Below, in pieces: positions 36,322 through 44,156 of a stretch of DNA of 64,000 nt; positions within the stretch are counted from its first letter, which is position 1; each line of letters begins with the position of its first letter. A program made the position numbers and the translations under genes. Source of the stretch: Actinomycetota bacterium (GTDB lineage Bacteria; Actinomycetota; Nitriliruptoria; Nitriliruptorales; Nitriliruptoraceae). The DNA lies in the NCBI GenBank assembly GCA_019347575.1, contig JAHWKY010000006.1, positions 62,001-126,000 on the forward strand, written 5' to 3'. The notes under the pieces are model-generated. The model worked only from the letters and a program-made list of their open reading frames with translations. It did not search any database and had not been told where the DNA came from.

Positions 36322-37104
36322 TCACCCGTGGATGAACGCCCCGCCGTCCACCATGAAGGTCTGCCCGGTGAGGTAGCGACAGGCGTCGCTGCAGAGGAAC
36401 GCCACGACGGGAGCGATGTCGTCGCGCGGATCGCCCTGACGGCCGATCGGGTGGTCTCGGAGGAACTCGCGGTAGGCGTCGGTCTCCTCGGCGGCGGCAC
36501 GAGCCCCTCGCTCGCTGGCGGCGGCCGGGGCGACGGCGTTGACGACGATCCCGTCGCGACCCCACTCGCGAGCGGCCGTGCGGGTGAGGGCGCGCACACC
36601 CTCCTTCGCCACGTTGTAGGCGCCGTAGCCGGGCATGCCACGGATCCCCGCGGCCGAGACGAAGTTGACGATCCGCCCCCACCCCGCAGCGGCCATGTGC
36701 GGGTGGACCGCCTGCATGCACCACAGCGATCCCAGGGCCGCCGAGCGCACGTGGGTGTCGAGCTCCTCCGGCGTGGTCTCCAGCAACGAGCGGTTCGGCG
36801 TGAACGTGTGCGCGTTGTTCACCAGTGCGTCGATGCGGCCCCACTCCTCCACAGCACGCGCGACCATCGCCCCGATGCTGTCGCGGTCCATCACGTCCGT
36901 GACGACGCCGATGGCCTCACCGCCGGCGTCGTTCACCGCGGTGGCGGCCTCGTGGCAGCGCACCTCGCGCCACTCCGCGATGACGACCCTGGCGCCCCGC
37001 GACGCGACGTGCTCGGCGATGCCGCGGCCGATGCCGCGCCCCGCGCCGGTCACGATGACCACGCGACCGTCGAGATCAGGAGCGCCCGGCACCATCGCGG
37101 TCAT
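36322..37104 (-). CDS. Short-chain dehydrogenase/reductase
   Basis: A 260-residue classical SDR with IVTGAGRGIGRGI, VNNAH (normally NNAG), SAAG, the catalytic YNVAK (YGAYNVAKEG) and the C-terminal YLTGQTFMVDGGAFIHG. It likely uses NAD(P) to oxidise or reduce a hydroxy group. It is the second gene of a leftward pair; a 65-bp tandem duplication separates it from the upstream SDR. The ATG at 37104 is preceded by AGGGGGAGG, provided by the repeat unit. Confidence 0.93.
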   Translation of the reverse strand: MTAMVPGAPDLDGRVVIVTGAGRGIGRGIAEHVASRGARVVIAEWREVRCHEAATAVNDAGGEAIGVVTDVMDRDSIGAMVARAVEEWGRIDALVNNAHTFTPNRSLLETTPEELDTHVRSAALGSLWCMQAVHPHMAAAGWGRIVNFVSAAGIRGMPGYGAYNVAKEGVRALTRTAAREWGRDGIVVNAVAPAAASERGARAAAEETDAYREFLRDHPIGRQGDPRDDIAPVVAFLCSDACRYLTGQTFMVDGGAFIHG

Positions 37105-37230
37105 GCCTCCCCCTTTGAGGGGGGAGGGGCCGGCGTTGCCGGCCTGGGGGGTGTGGTCTGATCGGTCATGCCTCCCCCTTTGAGGGGGGAGGGGCCGGCG
37201 TTGCCGGCCTGGGGGGTGTGGTCTGATCGG
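37101..37230 (-). repeat. 65-bp tandem duplication between two SDR genes, encoding overlapping mini-ORFs
   Basis: There are two identical 65-bp units (37101-37165 and 37166-37230). On the minus strand each holds two hairpins (CTCCCCC/GGGGGAG and GGCCGGC/GCCGGCC) and ends with a Shine-Dalgarno sequence plus ATGA. Each unit reads as a 22-codon frame (MTDQTTPPRPATPAPPP, then SKGEA, stop) whose TGA overlaps the next ATG. This makes a self-coupled chain from the upstream SDR stop to the downstream SDR start. Confidence 0.85.
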
Positions 37231-38019
37231 TCACGAGCGTCCCGACTGACGCAGCAGCATGCGTCGGTGCAGTCGCGGCGCGATCGCCTTCACGAGGGGA
37301 GCGGCGAGCGCCGCTCGGGCGAGGTTGATATCCACCGGTCCTCCCAGTCCGTCGAGCACGGCGTCGACGACCTGATCGGGTGTCCGCCGGACCAGCCTCG
37401 GCGGCATCGGCATCCCTGCCTCCACCGCCTCCAGTCCCATCGGCGTCGGCACCCAGCCGGGGTAGAGCACGTGGAGGTGGACACCGGTCCCGTGGTGCTC
37501 GAGGGCCACCGCCTCGGTGAAGGCCGACAGCGCCGCCTTGGATGCGGCGTAGCTCGAGGTCGCGACGGTCGGGGCGCGGGCCGAGTCCGACGAGACGTTC
37601 ACGATGTGGCCTCGACGTCGCTGTCGCATGCCCGGCAGGACCGCGAGCGTCCCCGCGACGGCAGCGAGGTAGTTGACCTCCATGACCTCGCGGTAGTCGG
37701 CGACCGTGGCGTCGATGGCCTCCAGCCGTCGCTCGATCGCGGTCACGTTGAGCAGCAGGTCGATGCGCCCGTGATCCTCCTCGACGTCAGCGAGGAGGCC
37801 GGTCCACGCGGACCGATCGGAGACGTCGCAGACGGCGTGCCGACTCGCCCGGCTGTGCGAGCGCAACTCGTCGCTGACCTCGGCCAGCCGGTCCGCGCGG
37901 CGCGCCACGACCACGACCGTGGCGCCCCGCCGGGCGAGCGCCACGGCCAGGTGACGCCCGATGCCGGACGACCCACCGGAGAGGACGGCGATGCTGCCGT
38001 CGACGTCGACCCGCGCCAC
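37231..38019 (-). CDS. Short-chain dehydrogenase/reductase
   Basis: A 262-residue SDR with VLSGGSSGIGRH, the catalytic YAASK (SSYAASKAAL) and Ser in NVSSDSA. The usual NNAG is LNVTA. Its C-terminal extension (RRTPDQVVDAVLDGLGG, then LARAALAAPLVKAIAPRLHR) is typical of membrane-associated 'classical' SDRs in actinobacteria. GTG 38019 follows GGAGG. It is upstream of the second SDR on the same strand and divergent, 53 bases away, from an F420-type oxidoreductase. Confidence 0.92.
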   Translation of the reverse strand: MARVDVDGSIAVLSGGSSGIGRHLAVALARRGATVVVVARRADRLAEVSDELRSHSRASRHAVCDVSDRSAWTGLLADVEEDHGRIDLLLNVTAIERRLEAIDATVADYREVMEVNYLAAVAGTLAVLPGMRQRRRGHIVNVSSDSARAPTVATSSYAASKAALSAFTEAVALEHHGTGVHLHVLYPGWVPTPMGLEAVEAGMPMPPRLVRRTPDQVVDAVLDGLGGPVDINLARAALAAPLVKAIAPRLHRRMLLRQSGRS

Positions 38020-38072
38020 GCTCCCGCCTCCCCGCCTAGCGTCCAGGACCCTGGGCGAGCGTAGGGGCGACC

Positions 38073-38957
38073 GTGACCGCACCGCTGTTCGACCTGTACC
38101 TGCCGCAGGTCCACATGGACTTCGCGACGATCCTCGAACGGGTCCGGGTCGCGGAACAGGCGGGGTTCCACACCGTGTGGTTCATGGATCACCTCGCCGC
38201 GCCTCTGCTCCCCGACGCGGACGTGCTGGAGGCCTGGACCCTCGCCGCCGCGGTGGCGGCACGGACCGAACGGATCCGCATCGGCCACCTCGTCCTCGCG
38301 GACGCCATGCGTCATCCCGCCGTTCTGAGCAAGCAGATCGCGACCGTCGACCACATCAGCGGCGGCCGGGTGGAGCTCGGACTCGGCTGGGGCTCGGTGC
38401 CGGATGAGCTGCGGCGCTTCGGCATCACCGACGCCCCGGGCGAGCAACGAGCGGCGCGGCTGCGGGAGAGCCTCACCGTCGTGACACGCCTCCTCGCGGG
38501 CGAGACGGTGGATCACGAGGGCGAGCACCTCCGGCTCCGTGGGGCGCTCCAGCGCCCAACGCCCGTGCAGGCACGCGTTCCCATCACGGTCGGGGGCGCG
38601 GGCCCCACGCTCACCATGCCCCTGGTGCGTGACTTCGCGGACTGGTGGAACTGCCCCAGCTACGCCGCGGATCGGCTCGACGAACTCCGTCCCCTCGCCG
38701 GTGACGCTCGCATCTCGATCCAGCGTCCCATCGCGCTCGCACGCCGGGGTGACGACGTGGCCACGGTCGAAGCCACCGCGCGACGACGCTTCGAGGGGTG
38801 GGGAGGTCTCACGATCGGCTCACCGTGGACCGTCGCCGAAGGTCTGCGCGCCGACCTCGCCGCTGGCGTCGAGCGCTTCATCATCCAGTTCCACGACTTC
38901 GGACTAGCTCCCTCCGTGGAAGCGTTCGCCGCCGACGTCGTCCCGCTCCTGTCCTGA
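38073..38957 (+). CDS. LLM-class F420-dependent oxidoreductase
   Basis: A 294-residue luciferase-like (beta/alpha)8 barrel. Diagnostic segments are AEQAGFHTVWFMDHLA, TERIRIGHLVLADAMRHPAV, ATVDHISGGRVELGLGWG and PITVGGAGPTLTMPLV. Actinobacterial members with this pattern use coenzyme F420, less often FMN. GTG 38073 gives standard length. It sits between SDR genes and a DNA glycosylase. Its substrate is unknown; it may reduce an enone or imine in the surrounding catabolic pathway. Confidence 0.92.
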   Translation: MTAPLFDLYLPQVHMDFATILERVRVAEQAGFHTVWFMDHLAAPLLPDADVLEAWTLAAAVAARTERIRIGHLVLADAMRHPAVLSKQIATVDHISGGRVELGLGWGSVPDELRRFGITDAPGEQRAARLRESLTVVTRLLAGETVDHEGEHLRLRGALQRPTPVQARVPITVGGAGPTLTMPLVRDFADWWNCPSYAADRLDELRPLAGDARISIQRPIALARRGDDVATVEATARRRFEGWGGLTIGSPWTVAEGLRADLAAGVERFIIQFHDFGLAPSVEAFAADVVPLLS

Positions 38958-38986
38958 CCCCGACGGAACCCGGACCGTCCCAGGGG

Positions 38987-39757
38987 TTAACGCCGCTGCT
39001 CCCGCGGGCACCAGTAGGTCGTGCGTCCCGCGACGGTTGCGCGCGCCAACGCGCCGTCGCCGTTGGGGCACGTCGGTTCGTCGCTGCCACGCTGGCTGTT
39101 GATCCACGTCGGACCCGACGGAACGTGGCCGGCACGCACCGACCGGCGGAGCACGTCGCGCATCGCGCGGTACAGCTCGTCGGTGTCGGCCTCGTCGAGA
39201 TCCGCGTCGCTACGGGGGTGGAGTCCGGCACGGAAGAGGATGTCGTCGACCAGCTCGTTCCCGAGCCCCGCGATGAAGGTCTGGTCCATCAGGGCGGACT
39301 TCAGGCCACCGCGGCGACCCTCGAGCAGGCGACCGAGCTCGTCGCGGTCTACGTCGAGGGCGTCCGGTCCGAGCGGACCGGTTACGTCCGAGAGCGCCTC
39401 GGCTGACCGCAGGTAGTGCACCCGGCCGAGCCGCCGCTCCGTGCGGTACGCCAGCCACCCGCGACCGAACCCCAGCGCCACGGCCGCCTGACCATCGGGT
39501 TCGTCGTCGTGCCAGTCCAGCGCACCCGTCATGCGGAAGTGCACCGCCAGTCGGGGACCGTCCAGCTCGAGCACGAGCCACTTGCCGTGTCGACGAGCCG
39601 CGGTGATCGTGCGCCCCACCAACGACCGGCCTAGACCCTGGGGCGTGGTTCCCTCGAGGATCTCCCCGTCGGGGACCCGGACCGCCTCGACCTCGTGCCC
39701 GCAGGCGTGCCGTGCGGCGAGGCGACGATGGGCTTCGACGTCCGGTAGCTCGGGCAC
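38987..39757 (-). CDS. Formamidopyrimidine-DNA glycosylase / endonuclease VIII family
   Basis: A 256-residue base-excision repair enzyme. The N-terminal PELPDVE supplies the Pro nucleophile and Glu, and the conserved Lys is in HGKWLVLEL. The helix-two-turn-helix reads SALMDQTFIAGLGNELVDDI. The C-terminal zinc finger is degenerate: CPNG ... TTYWCPRE keeps only one Cys of each CxxC pair, so zinc may be absent. GTG 39757 follows GGAGGGG and places Pro at position 2, as required for catalysis. It is convergent with the F420-type oxidoreductase. Confidence 0.94.
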   Translation of the reverse strand: MPELPDVEAHRRLAARHACGHEVEAVRVPDGEILEGTTPQGLGRSLVGRTITAARRHGKWLVLELDGPRLAVHFRMTGALDWHDDEPDGQAAVALGFGRGWLAYRTERRLGRVHYLRSAEALSDVTGPLGPDALDVDRDELGRLLEGRRGGLKSALMDQTFIAGLGNELVDDILFRAGLHPRSDADLDEADTDELYRAMRDVLRRSVRAGHVPSGPTWINSQRGSDEPTCPNGDGALARATVAGRTTYWCPREQRR

Positions 39758-39963
39758 CAGCCCCTCCGGGATCGGGTCGCCGAGACGAGGATGCGCTGCT
39801 GGAGGGCGGCGGAGGTGGAACGCGCGCCGACGAACGGCCAGGGCGACATCCCGGCCGCGCCCGGTCGCGACCGCGGGACCTCGCGCCAGCGGGACCTCGT
39901 GCCCGGGTCGGCCTACTCGCACGGGAGGCTTCGGCCGCCCCCTCCGACGTCGCCGGTTCGGCG

Positions 39964-40641
39964 TCAGTCGCGAGGGGGGACCTGCCCGATGCGGCGGTAG
40001 GCGTCCTCCGGGATGGCCTCGAGGTCCTTGTAGACGTGGTGGACGCACGGCTCGCCAGGCGCGGTGGGCGGGTGCTCGACCGTGACGGGGTACCCGGTCG
40101 CTTCGATCGCCTGCATCTCGTTGTTGACCGAGCAGTGGGCGCAGTAGACGGGGAGCGCGTCGCGGTCGAAGGTGCGTGGGGCGCGCTCGGTGAGCGTCAG
40201 CAGCGCTCCGTCGCCCTCGTAGCGGCGCTCGTCGATCAGGCGACCGCCGGTGCCGCAGCGGAACGACAGGGTGATCTTCTCTGCGTCCTCGTTCACGTCC
40301 ACGGTGCCGAAGTTGGCGACCATCATCGAGGCGATAGCGCGGGCGCGGGTGCGCGCCGGCAGGGCGTTCCAGTCGACCTCACCGAAGTTCCGCGGCCGGA
40401 TGTAGTCGTCGCCGAACTCCCGCAGCGCCTCCTCGACCGCCGGCTCGCCGAGGCGGCGCCCCACGAACGACAGCAGCTGGGCGATCCACGAGATGGAGTA
40501 GTCCTGCAGCCGCCGCCACCGCTCGACGGCGGTGTCGAGGTGCGCCTCGGCCGCCTCGAGATCCCCGTCGTGGAGCGCCGTCCGGACCTTCTCCCACTCC
40601 GGCGTCGACATCTCCGCGACGCGTTCCTCATCGAGTTCCAC
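39964..40641 (-). CDS. Conserved hypothetical protein with Cys/His-rich C-terminus
   Basis: A 225-residue soluble protein that I do not recognise. The first half is helical (ALHDGDLEAAEAHLDTAVER, DYSISWIAQLLSFVGRRLGE, EEALREFGDDYIRPR). The second half holds CGTGGRLID, VYCAHCSVNNEMQAIEATG and GEPCVHHVYK, a cluster that could bind metal, heme or an iron-sulfur centre. This layout is reminiscent of V4R-like or small-molecule sensor domains, but that is a guess. It is the downstream neighbour (19 bases) of an acyl-CoA dehydrogenase on the same strand, so it is probably co-transcribed. Confidence 0.8.
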   Translation of the reverse strand: MELDEERVAEMSTPEWEKVRTALHDGDLEAAEAHLDTAVERWRRLQDYSISWIAQLLSFVGRRLGEPAVEEALREFGDDYIRPRNFGEVDWNALPARTRARAIASMMVANFGTVDVNEDAEKITLSFRCGTGGRLIDERRYEGDGALLTLTERAPRTFDRDALPVYCAHCSVNNEMQAIEATGYPVTVEHPPTAPGEPCVHHVYKDLEAIPEDAYRRIGQVPPRD

Positions 40642-40660
40642 GGATCACCTCCGGCCGGTC

Positions 40661-41866
40661 CTACCGTTCGCGGGGCAACCCGAGCACCCGTTCCGCGATG
40701 ATGTTGCGCTGGATCTCCGACGTCCCGCCGGCGATCGTCTGCGCGAACGAGCGCAGGTACTGCAGTTCCCACGCGCCCCGCCCGTAGTTCACCCCGCCCT
40801 CGTCGTCCGACACGTCGAGCGCGTCGGCGCCGAGCGCGTCGACCCCGGCCTGGTACAGCCGCTGCTCCAGCTCGGAGCCGTAGAGCTTGAGGATGAGGTG
40901 CTCGGGGGCGAGTTCGCCCTTGGCCGCCTTCGCGAAGCCCTTGTACCCGAGGAGCCACAGCGCCTGGCTGTCGATGTGCAGCTGCGCGAGGGTGTCGGCC
41001 CAGCGCGGATCCTCGGAGAGCCGCGATCCATCGGGTCGGACTTGGTCGAGCTCATCCTGCAGGCGCGAGAGGTTGCGCTCGATGTTCGCGGCCTGCATGA
41101 CCCACAGCATGGCCCGCTCGTGACCGAGCGAACCAACGGCCATGGCCCACCCTTGGTGCAGGCCCCCGAGCAGTCGGTCGGCCGGCACGTCGACGTCCTC
41201 GAAGAAGACCTCGTTGAAGTCGGCGTGGTCGGGATCGGTGAGCTCGGGCAGCGGTCGGCACGTGATCCCGGGCGTGTCCATGTCGATGATGAGCGTGCTG
41301 ATGCCCTTGTGCTTGGGCGCCTCGGGATCGGTGCGCACGAACGCGAGACAGTGATCGGCGTGGTGTGCCCCGCTGGTCCAGACCTTCTGTCCGTTCACGA
41401 CGAACGAGCCGTCGTCGCGCAGCACGGCGGTGGTCCGGAGTGAGGCGAGGTCACTGCCGGCATCGGGCTCCGACATCCCCACGCACCAGCTCACGTCGGC
41501 GCGCAGCGTCGGCAGCAGGAAGCGCTGCTTCATGTCCTCGTCACCGAAGTCGTACAGGGACGGGGCGATGATGCCAAGACCCTGCGGGTTGTACGACCGC
41601 GCGAGGTCGGTACGAGCGAACTCCTCGAAGTACACCATCTGCTGGGTGGGGGCCGCGTCGCGCCCGCCGAGCTCGGGCGGCCAGCCGGGGACGAGCCATC
41701 CGGCGTCGAACAGCGAACGCTGCCAGGCCCGCGCCCAGTCCGGGAGGTGGGCGCTCGACTGGCGCGGCGTCGCGGCCATCGCCTCGGGGTCGGGGCGGTG
41801 CTCGGCGATCCACGCGCGCAGCTGCGCGCGGAACGCCTCGGTGTCGGCGTCGTACCCCAGTCGCAT
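40661..41866 (-). CDS. Acyl-CoA dehydrogenase
   Basis: A 401-residue acyl-CoA dehydrogenase starting MRLGYDADTEAFRAQLRAWI. It has GMSEPDAGSDLASLRTTA (FAD/substrate loop), KVWTSGAHHADH, and the C-terminal FAQTIAGGTSEIQRNIIAER. It is close in layout to actinobacterial FadE17/26-type enzymes. ATG 41866 is chosen over an upstream in-frame start that would enter the repeat region. It is divergent from a metallo-beta-lactamase gene across a pair of stem-loop repeats, and probably co-transcribed with the hypothetical gene at 39964-40641. Confidence 0.95.
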   Translation of the reverse strand: MRLGYDADTEAFRAQLRAWIAEHRPDPEAMAATPRQSSAHLPDWARAWQRSLFDAGWLVPGWPPELGGRDAAPTQQMVYFEEFARTDLARSYNPQGLGIIAPSLYDFGDEDMKQRFLLPTLRADVSWCVGMSEPDAGSDLASLRTTAVLRDDGSFVVNGQKVWTSGAHHADHCLAFVRTDPEAPKHKGISTLIIDMDTPGITCRPLPELTDPDHADFNEVFFEDVDVPADRLLGGLHQGWAMAVGSLGHERAMLWVMQAANIERNLSRLQDELDQVRPDGSRLSEDPRWADTLAQLHIDSQALWLLGYKGFAKAAKGELAPEHLILKLYGSELEQRLYQAGVDALGADALDVSDDEGGVNYGRGAWELQYLRSFAQTIAGGTSEIQRNIIAERVLGLPRER

Positions 41867-41909
41867 GCTGGCTACCGTACCCCGACCGCCTCCGAGGTCT
41901 GACAGCGAC

Positions 41910-41985
41910 TGCTCAAGTAGGCCGGAGGCCGGTAGCACGACCGACAGTGCTCAAGTAGGCCGGAGGCCGGTAGCACGACCGAGAG
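41910..41985 (+). repeat. Stem-loop tandem repeat, locus A (2 x 38 bp)
   Basis: Two copies at 38-bp period, each with TGCTCAAGTA, the inner stem GGCC-gga-GGCC, then GGTAGCA. The outer TGCT/AGCA arms pair around the inner hairpin. It ends 10 bases before the rightward metallo-beta-lactamase start. It is related to loci at 49994-50098 and 51597-51697, always in the same orientation relative to the gene that follows. Confidence 0.85.
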
Positions 41986-41995
41986 GTGAAGGCCG

Positions 41996-43012
41996 TTGCC
42001 GCAACTTCCTCCCGCCGAGAAGGTACGGCCCGGCATATGGAGTCTGCCGGTCCCGATCCCTGACAACCCCCTCGGCTACACGCTCGTGTACCTGTTCGAC
42101 AGCGATCAGGGACCGGTCCTGGTCGACACCGGCTGGGACGACGACGCCAGCTTCGCCTACCTGACCAAGCGGATCGCCGAGGCCGGCTTCGATCTGGCCG
42201 ACGTGTACGGGGTCCTCGTGACCCACCACCACCCGGACCACCATGGCCTATCGGGGCGCGTGCAGGCGGCGTCGGGGGCGTGGATCGCCATGCACGCCGA
42301 CGACGCCGAGGTGGTCACACGGCGCCGTGAGAGCGGCGACGACTGGATCCTGATGACCGCGCACTACCTGCTGGACGCCGGGGCGGGCGAGGACGCGCTC
42401 GCGTCGCTGCCACCCGCGGACGAGATGATCGATCACCGACCGCCCGCACCGACGCTGCCCAACCGGCTCATCGCGGACGGGGAGCAGGTGGACGTGCCAG
42501 GCTGGGACGTGCGGGCCATCCACACCCCCGGCCACACCCCGGGTCACACGTGCTTCGTCGTGACTGCGGAGGACGTGGTGCTCACGGGCGACTGCGTGCT
42601 GCCACGCATCTCGCCGCACATCGGGCTGATGCACCCCGACCTCGACGACGCCGACCACCTCGGGGACTACCTCGTCTCGCTGCGCCGGCTCCGCGACGGC
42701 CACGCTTCCGCGGAAGGGTTCCCGGCCCACGAGCACCGCTTCCCCGATCTCGCCGGGAGGATCGACGAACTTCTGGCCCACCACGAGGACCGGCTCCACG
42801 AACTGCGCGCGATCCTGGGTGAGGGCGGGGCGCTCACCGGCTGGGACATCAGCGAGCGCATGACCTGGAGCCGCGATTGGTCGGAGATCCACTTCATGAT
42901 GCGCCGCGCCGCGCTCGCCGAGGTCGTCGCGCACCTGCGCCACCTGGAGCGCATCGGCGAGGTCGAGGTGAACACCGCGTCGAGCCCGACGACCTACCGG
43001 ATGACCGGCTGA
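41996..43012 (+). CDS. Metallo-beta-lactamase fold hydrolase
   Basis: A 338-residue MBL-fold enzyme. The zinc motif HxHxDH is in VTHHHPDHHG, the further His in IHTPGHTPGHTCF and the bridging Asp in VLTGDCVLP; the last His is in PAHEH. A C-terminal ~80-residue helical domain (MTWSRDWSEIHFMMRRAALA) resembles that of lactamase-like 2/glyoxalase II-type members. It begins at TTG 41996 after GAGAGGTGAAGG. It is likely a thioester or ester hydrolase. Its place among acyl-CoA genes suggests acyl-CoA or lactone hydrolysis (inference). Confidence 0.9.
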   Translation: MPQLPPAEKVRPGIWSLPVPIPDNPLGYTLVYLFDSDQGPVLVDTGWDDDASFAYLTKRIAEAGFDLADVYGVLVTHHHPDHHGLSGRVQAASGAWIAMHADDAEVVTRRRESGDDWILMTAHYLLDAGAGEDALASLPPADEMIDHRPPAPTLPNRLIADGEQVDVPGWDVRAIHTPGHTPGHTCFVVTAEDVVLTGDCVLPRISPHIGLMHPDLDDADHLGDYLVSLRRLRDGHASAEGFPAHEHRFPDLAGRIDELLAHHEDRLHELRAILGEGGALTGWDISERMTWSRDWSEIHFMMRRAALAEVVAHLRHLERIGEVEVNTASSPTTYRMTG

Positions 43013-43015
43013 CCC

Positions 43016-43065
43016 GTCCGTGTACCGGTTCTGTCGGTCATGACCGAGCAGAGCGGTACACGGAC
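43016..43065 (+). terminator. Long hairpin between the MBL and acyl-CoA dehydrogenase genes
   Basis: GTCCGTGTACCG (43016-43027) pairs perfectly with CGGTACACGGAC (43054-43065). The interior holds a second palindrome, CGGTCATGACCG. It starts 4 bases after the MBL stop and ends 23 bases before the next start. It could terminate, attenuate or stabilise the MBL transcript. Confidence 0.65.
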
Positions 43066-43088
43066 AACGCGAGCAGGAGGTTGACGGC

Positions 43089-44123
43089 TTGGACCTGGAG
43101 CTGACCGAGGACCAGGTGGCTCTCCGCGACACCGTGCGCCGCTCGCTCGACGGCGACCTCCGCCCGGCCCGCGCGGTCCACGAAGGCGGCGCGCTCGACC
43201 GCGACCGGTGGCGTGGCCTGATCGAGCTCGGGACCACCTCGCTGCTGGTCGCCGAGGACCAGGGTGGTCTCGGCCTGGGGATGGTCGAGGCAGCTCTGGC
43301 GGCCGAGGAGCTCGGAGGGGTCGCCGACCCCACGCCCTGGATCGCGGCCGCCGTCCACGCGGTAAGCCTCGGCGAGGAGGAGGTCGCGGCCGCCGTCGGG
43401 GCGGGTGACACCATCGCAGTGGTCGTGGACGGCGGGGTCGAGCCGGACGCGACCCCGACCGGCGGGACGCTGTCCGGTTCCGTGCGCGGGGTCCTCGGAG
43501 CGATGGTCGCGGACGTCCTCATCGCCGTGGCGGAGCCGCACGCGTGGCTCGTCCCGGCGACCGAGCGCGGGGTGACGATCGCGCCCCGCCGCGGCTCCGA
43601 CCCCACCCGCTACCTGGGGGACATCGACCTCGACGGCGCCGCGGCGCGGGCGCTCGCGCTCGAACCCGACGCGGCGGAGCGCGCGATCCTGAGGCGCGAC
43701 GCCGCGCTGGTCGCCGACGGCCTCGGGGCAGGCGAGGCCGCCATGACGATGACGGTGGAGTACGCACGCGTCCGGGAACAGTTCGGCCAGCCGATCGGGG
43801 CGTTCCAGGCGGTGCAGCACCTCTGTGCCGACATGCTGGTCGACCTCGAGCTCACGCGCGCGGGTCTGCTCCGGGCGGCGTGGGCCGTCGATCAGGCGGA
43901 CCCGGAGGTGGCACGTCACGACGTCGCGGTAGCCGTCGCCCAGGCTGCGGAGGCGCTACCACGGGTCACCGAGCGCGCCATCCAGGTGCACGGCGGGATC
44001 GGGGTGACGTGGGAGCACGACCTGCACCTGCTGCACGCGCGCGTGCTGTCGATGCAGCAGCTGCTCGGGGGCGCGCGGGCCGCCGTCGACCGGCTCGCGG
44101 CTGTCGTGGTCCCCCGCCAGTAG
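43089..44123 (+). CDS. Acyl-CoA dehydrogenase (short type)
   Basis: A 344-residue acyl-CoA dehydrogenase of the short FadE27/29-like class; AGGAGG precedes TTG 43089. It has VEYARVREQFGQPIGAFQAV and IQVHGGIGVTWEHDLHLLHA, but the middle beta-domain is shortened and divergent (AVVVDGGVEPDATPTGG). A partner could be the longer homologue at 40661-41866 (inference). It is 76 bases downstream of the MBL gene, beyond a long hairpin. Confidence 0.93.
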   Translation: MDLELTEDQVALRDTVRRSLDGDLRPARAVHEGGALDRDRWRGLIELGTTSLLVAEDQGGLGLGMVEAALAAEELGGVADPTPWIAAAVHAVSLGEEEVAAAVGAGDTIAVVVDGGVEPDATPTGGTLSGSVRGVLGAMVADVLIAVAEPHAWLVPATERGVTIAPRRGSDPTRYLGDIDLDGAAARALALEPDAAERAILRRDAALVADGLGAGEAAMTMTVEYARVREQFGQPIGAFQAVQHLCADMLVDLELTRAGLLRAAWAVDQADPEVARHDVAVAVAQAAEALPRVTERAIQVHGGIGVTWEHDLHLLHARVLSMQQLLGGARAAVDRLAAVVVPRQ

Positions 44124-44156
44124 CTTCCCGTCGGGGCGCGACGAGAGGGCCGACCC

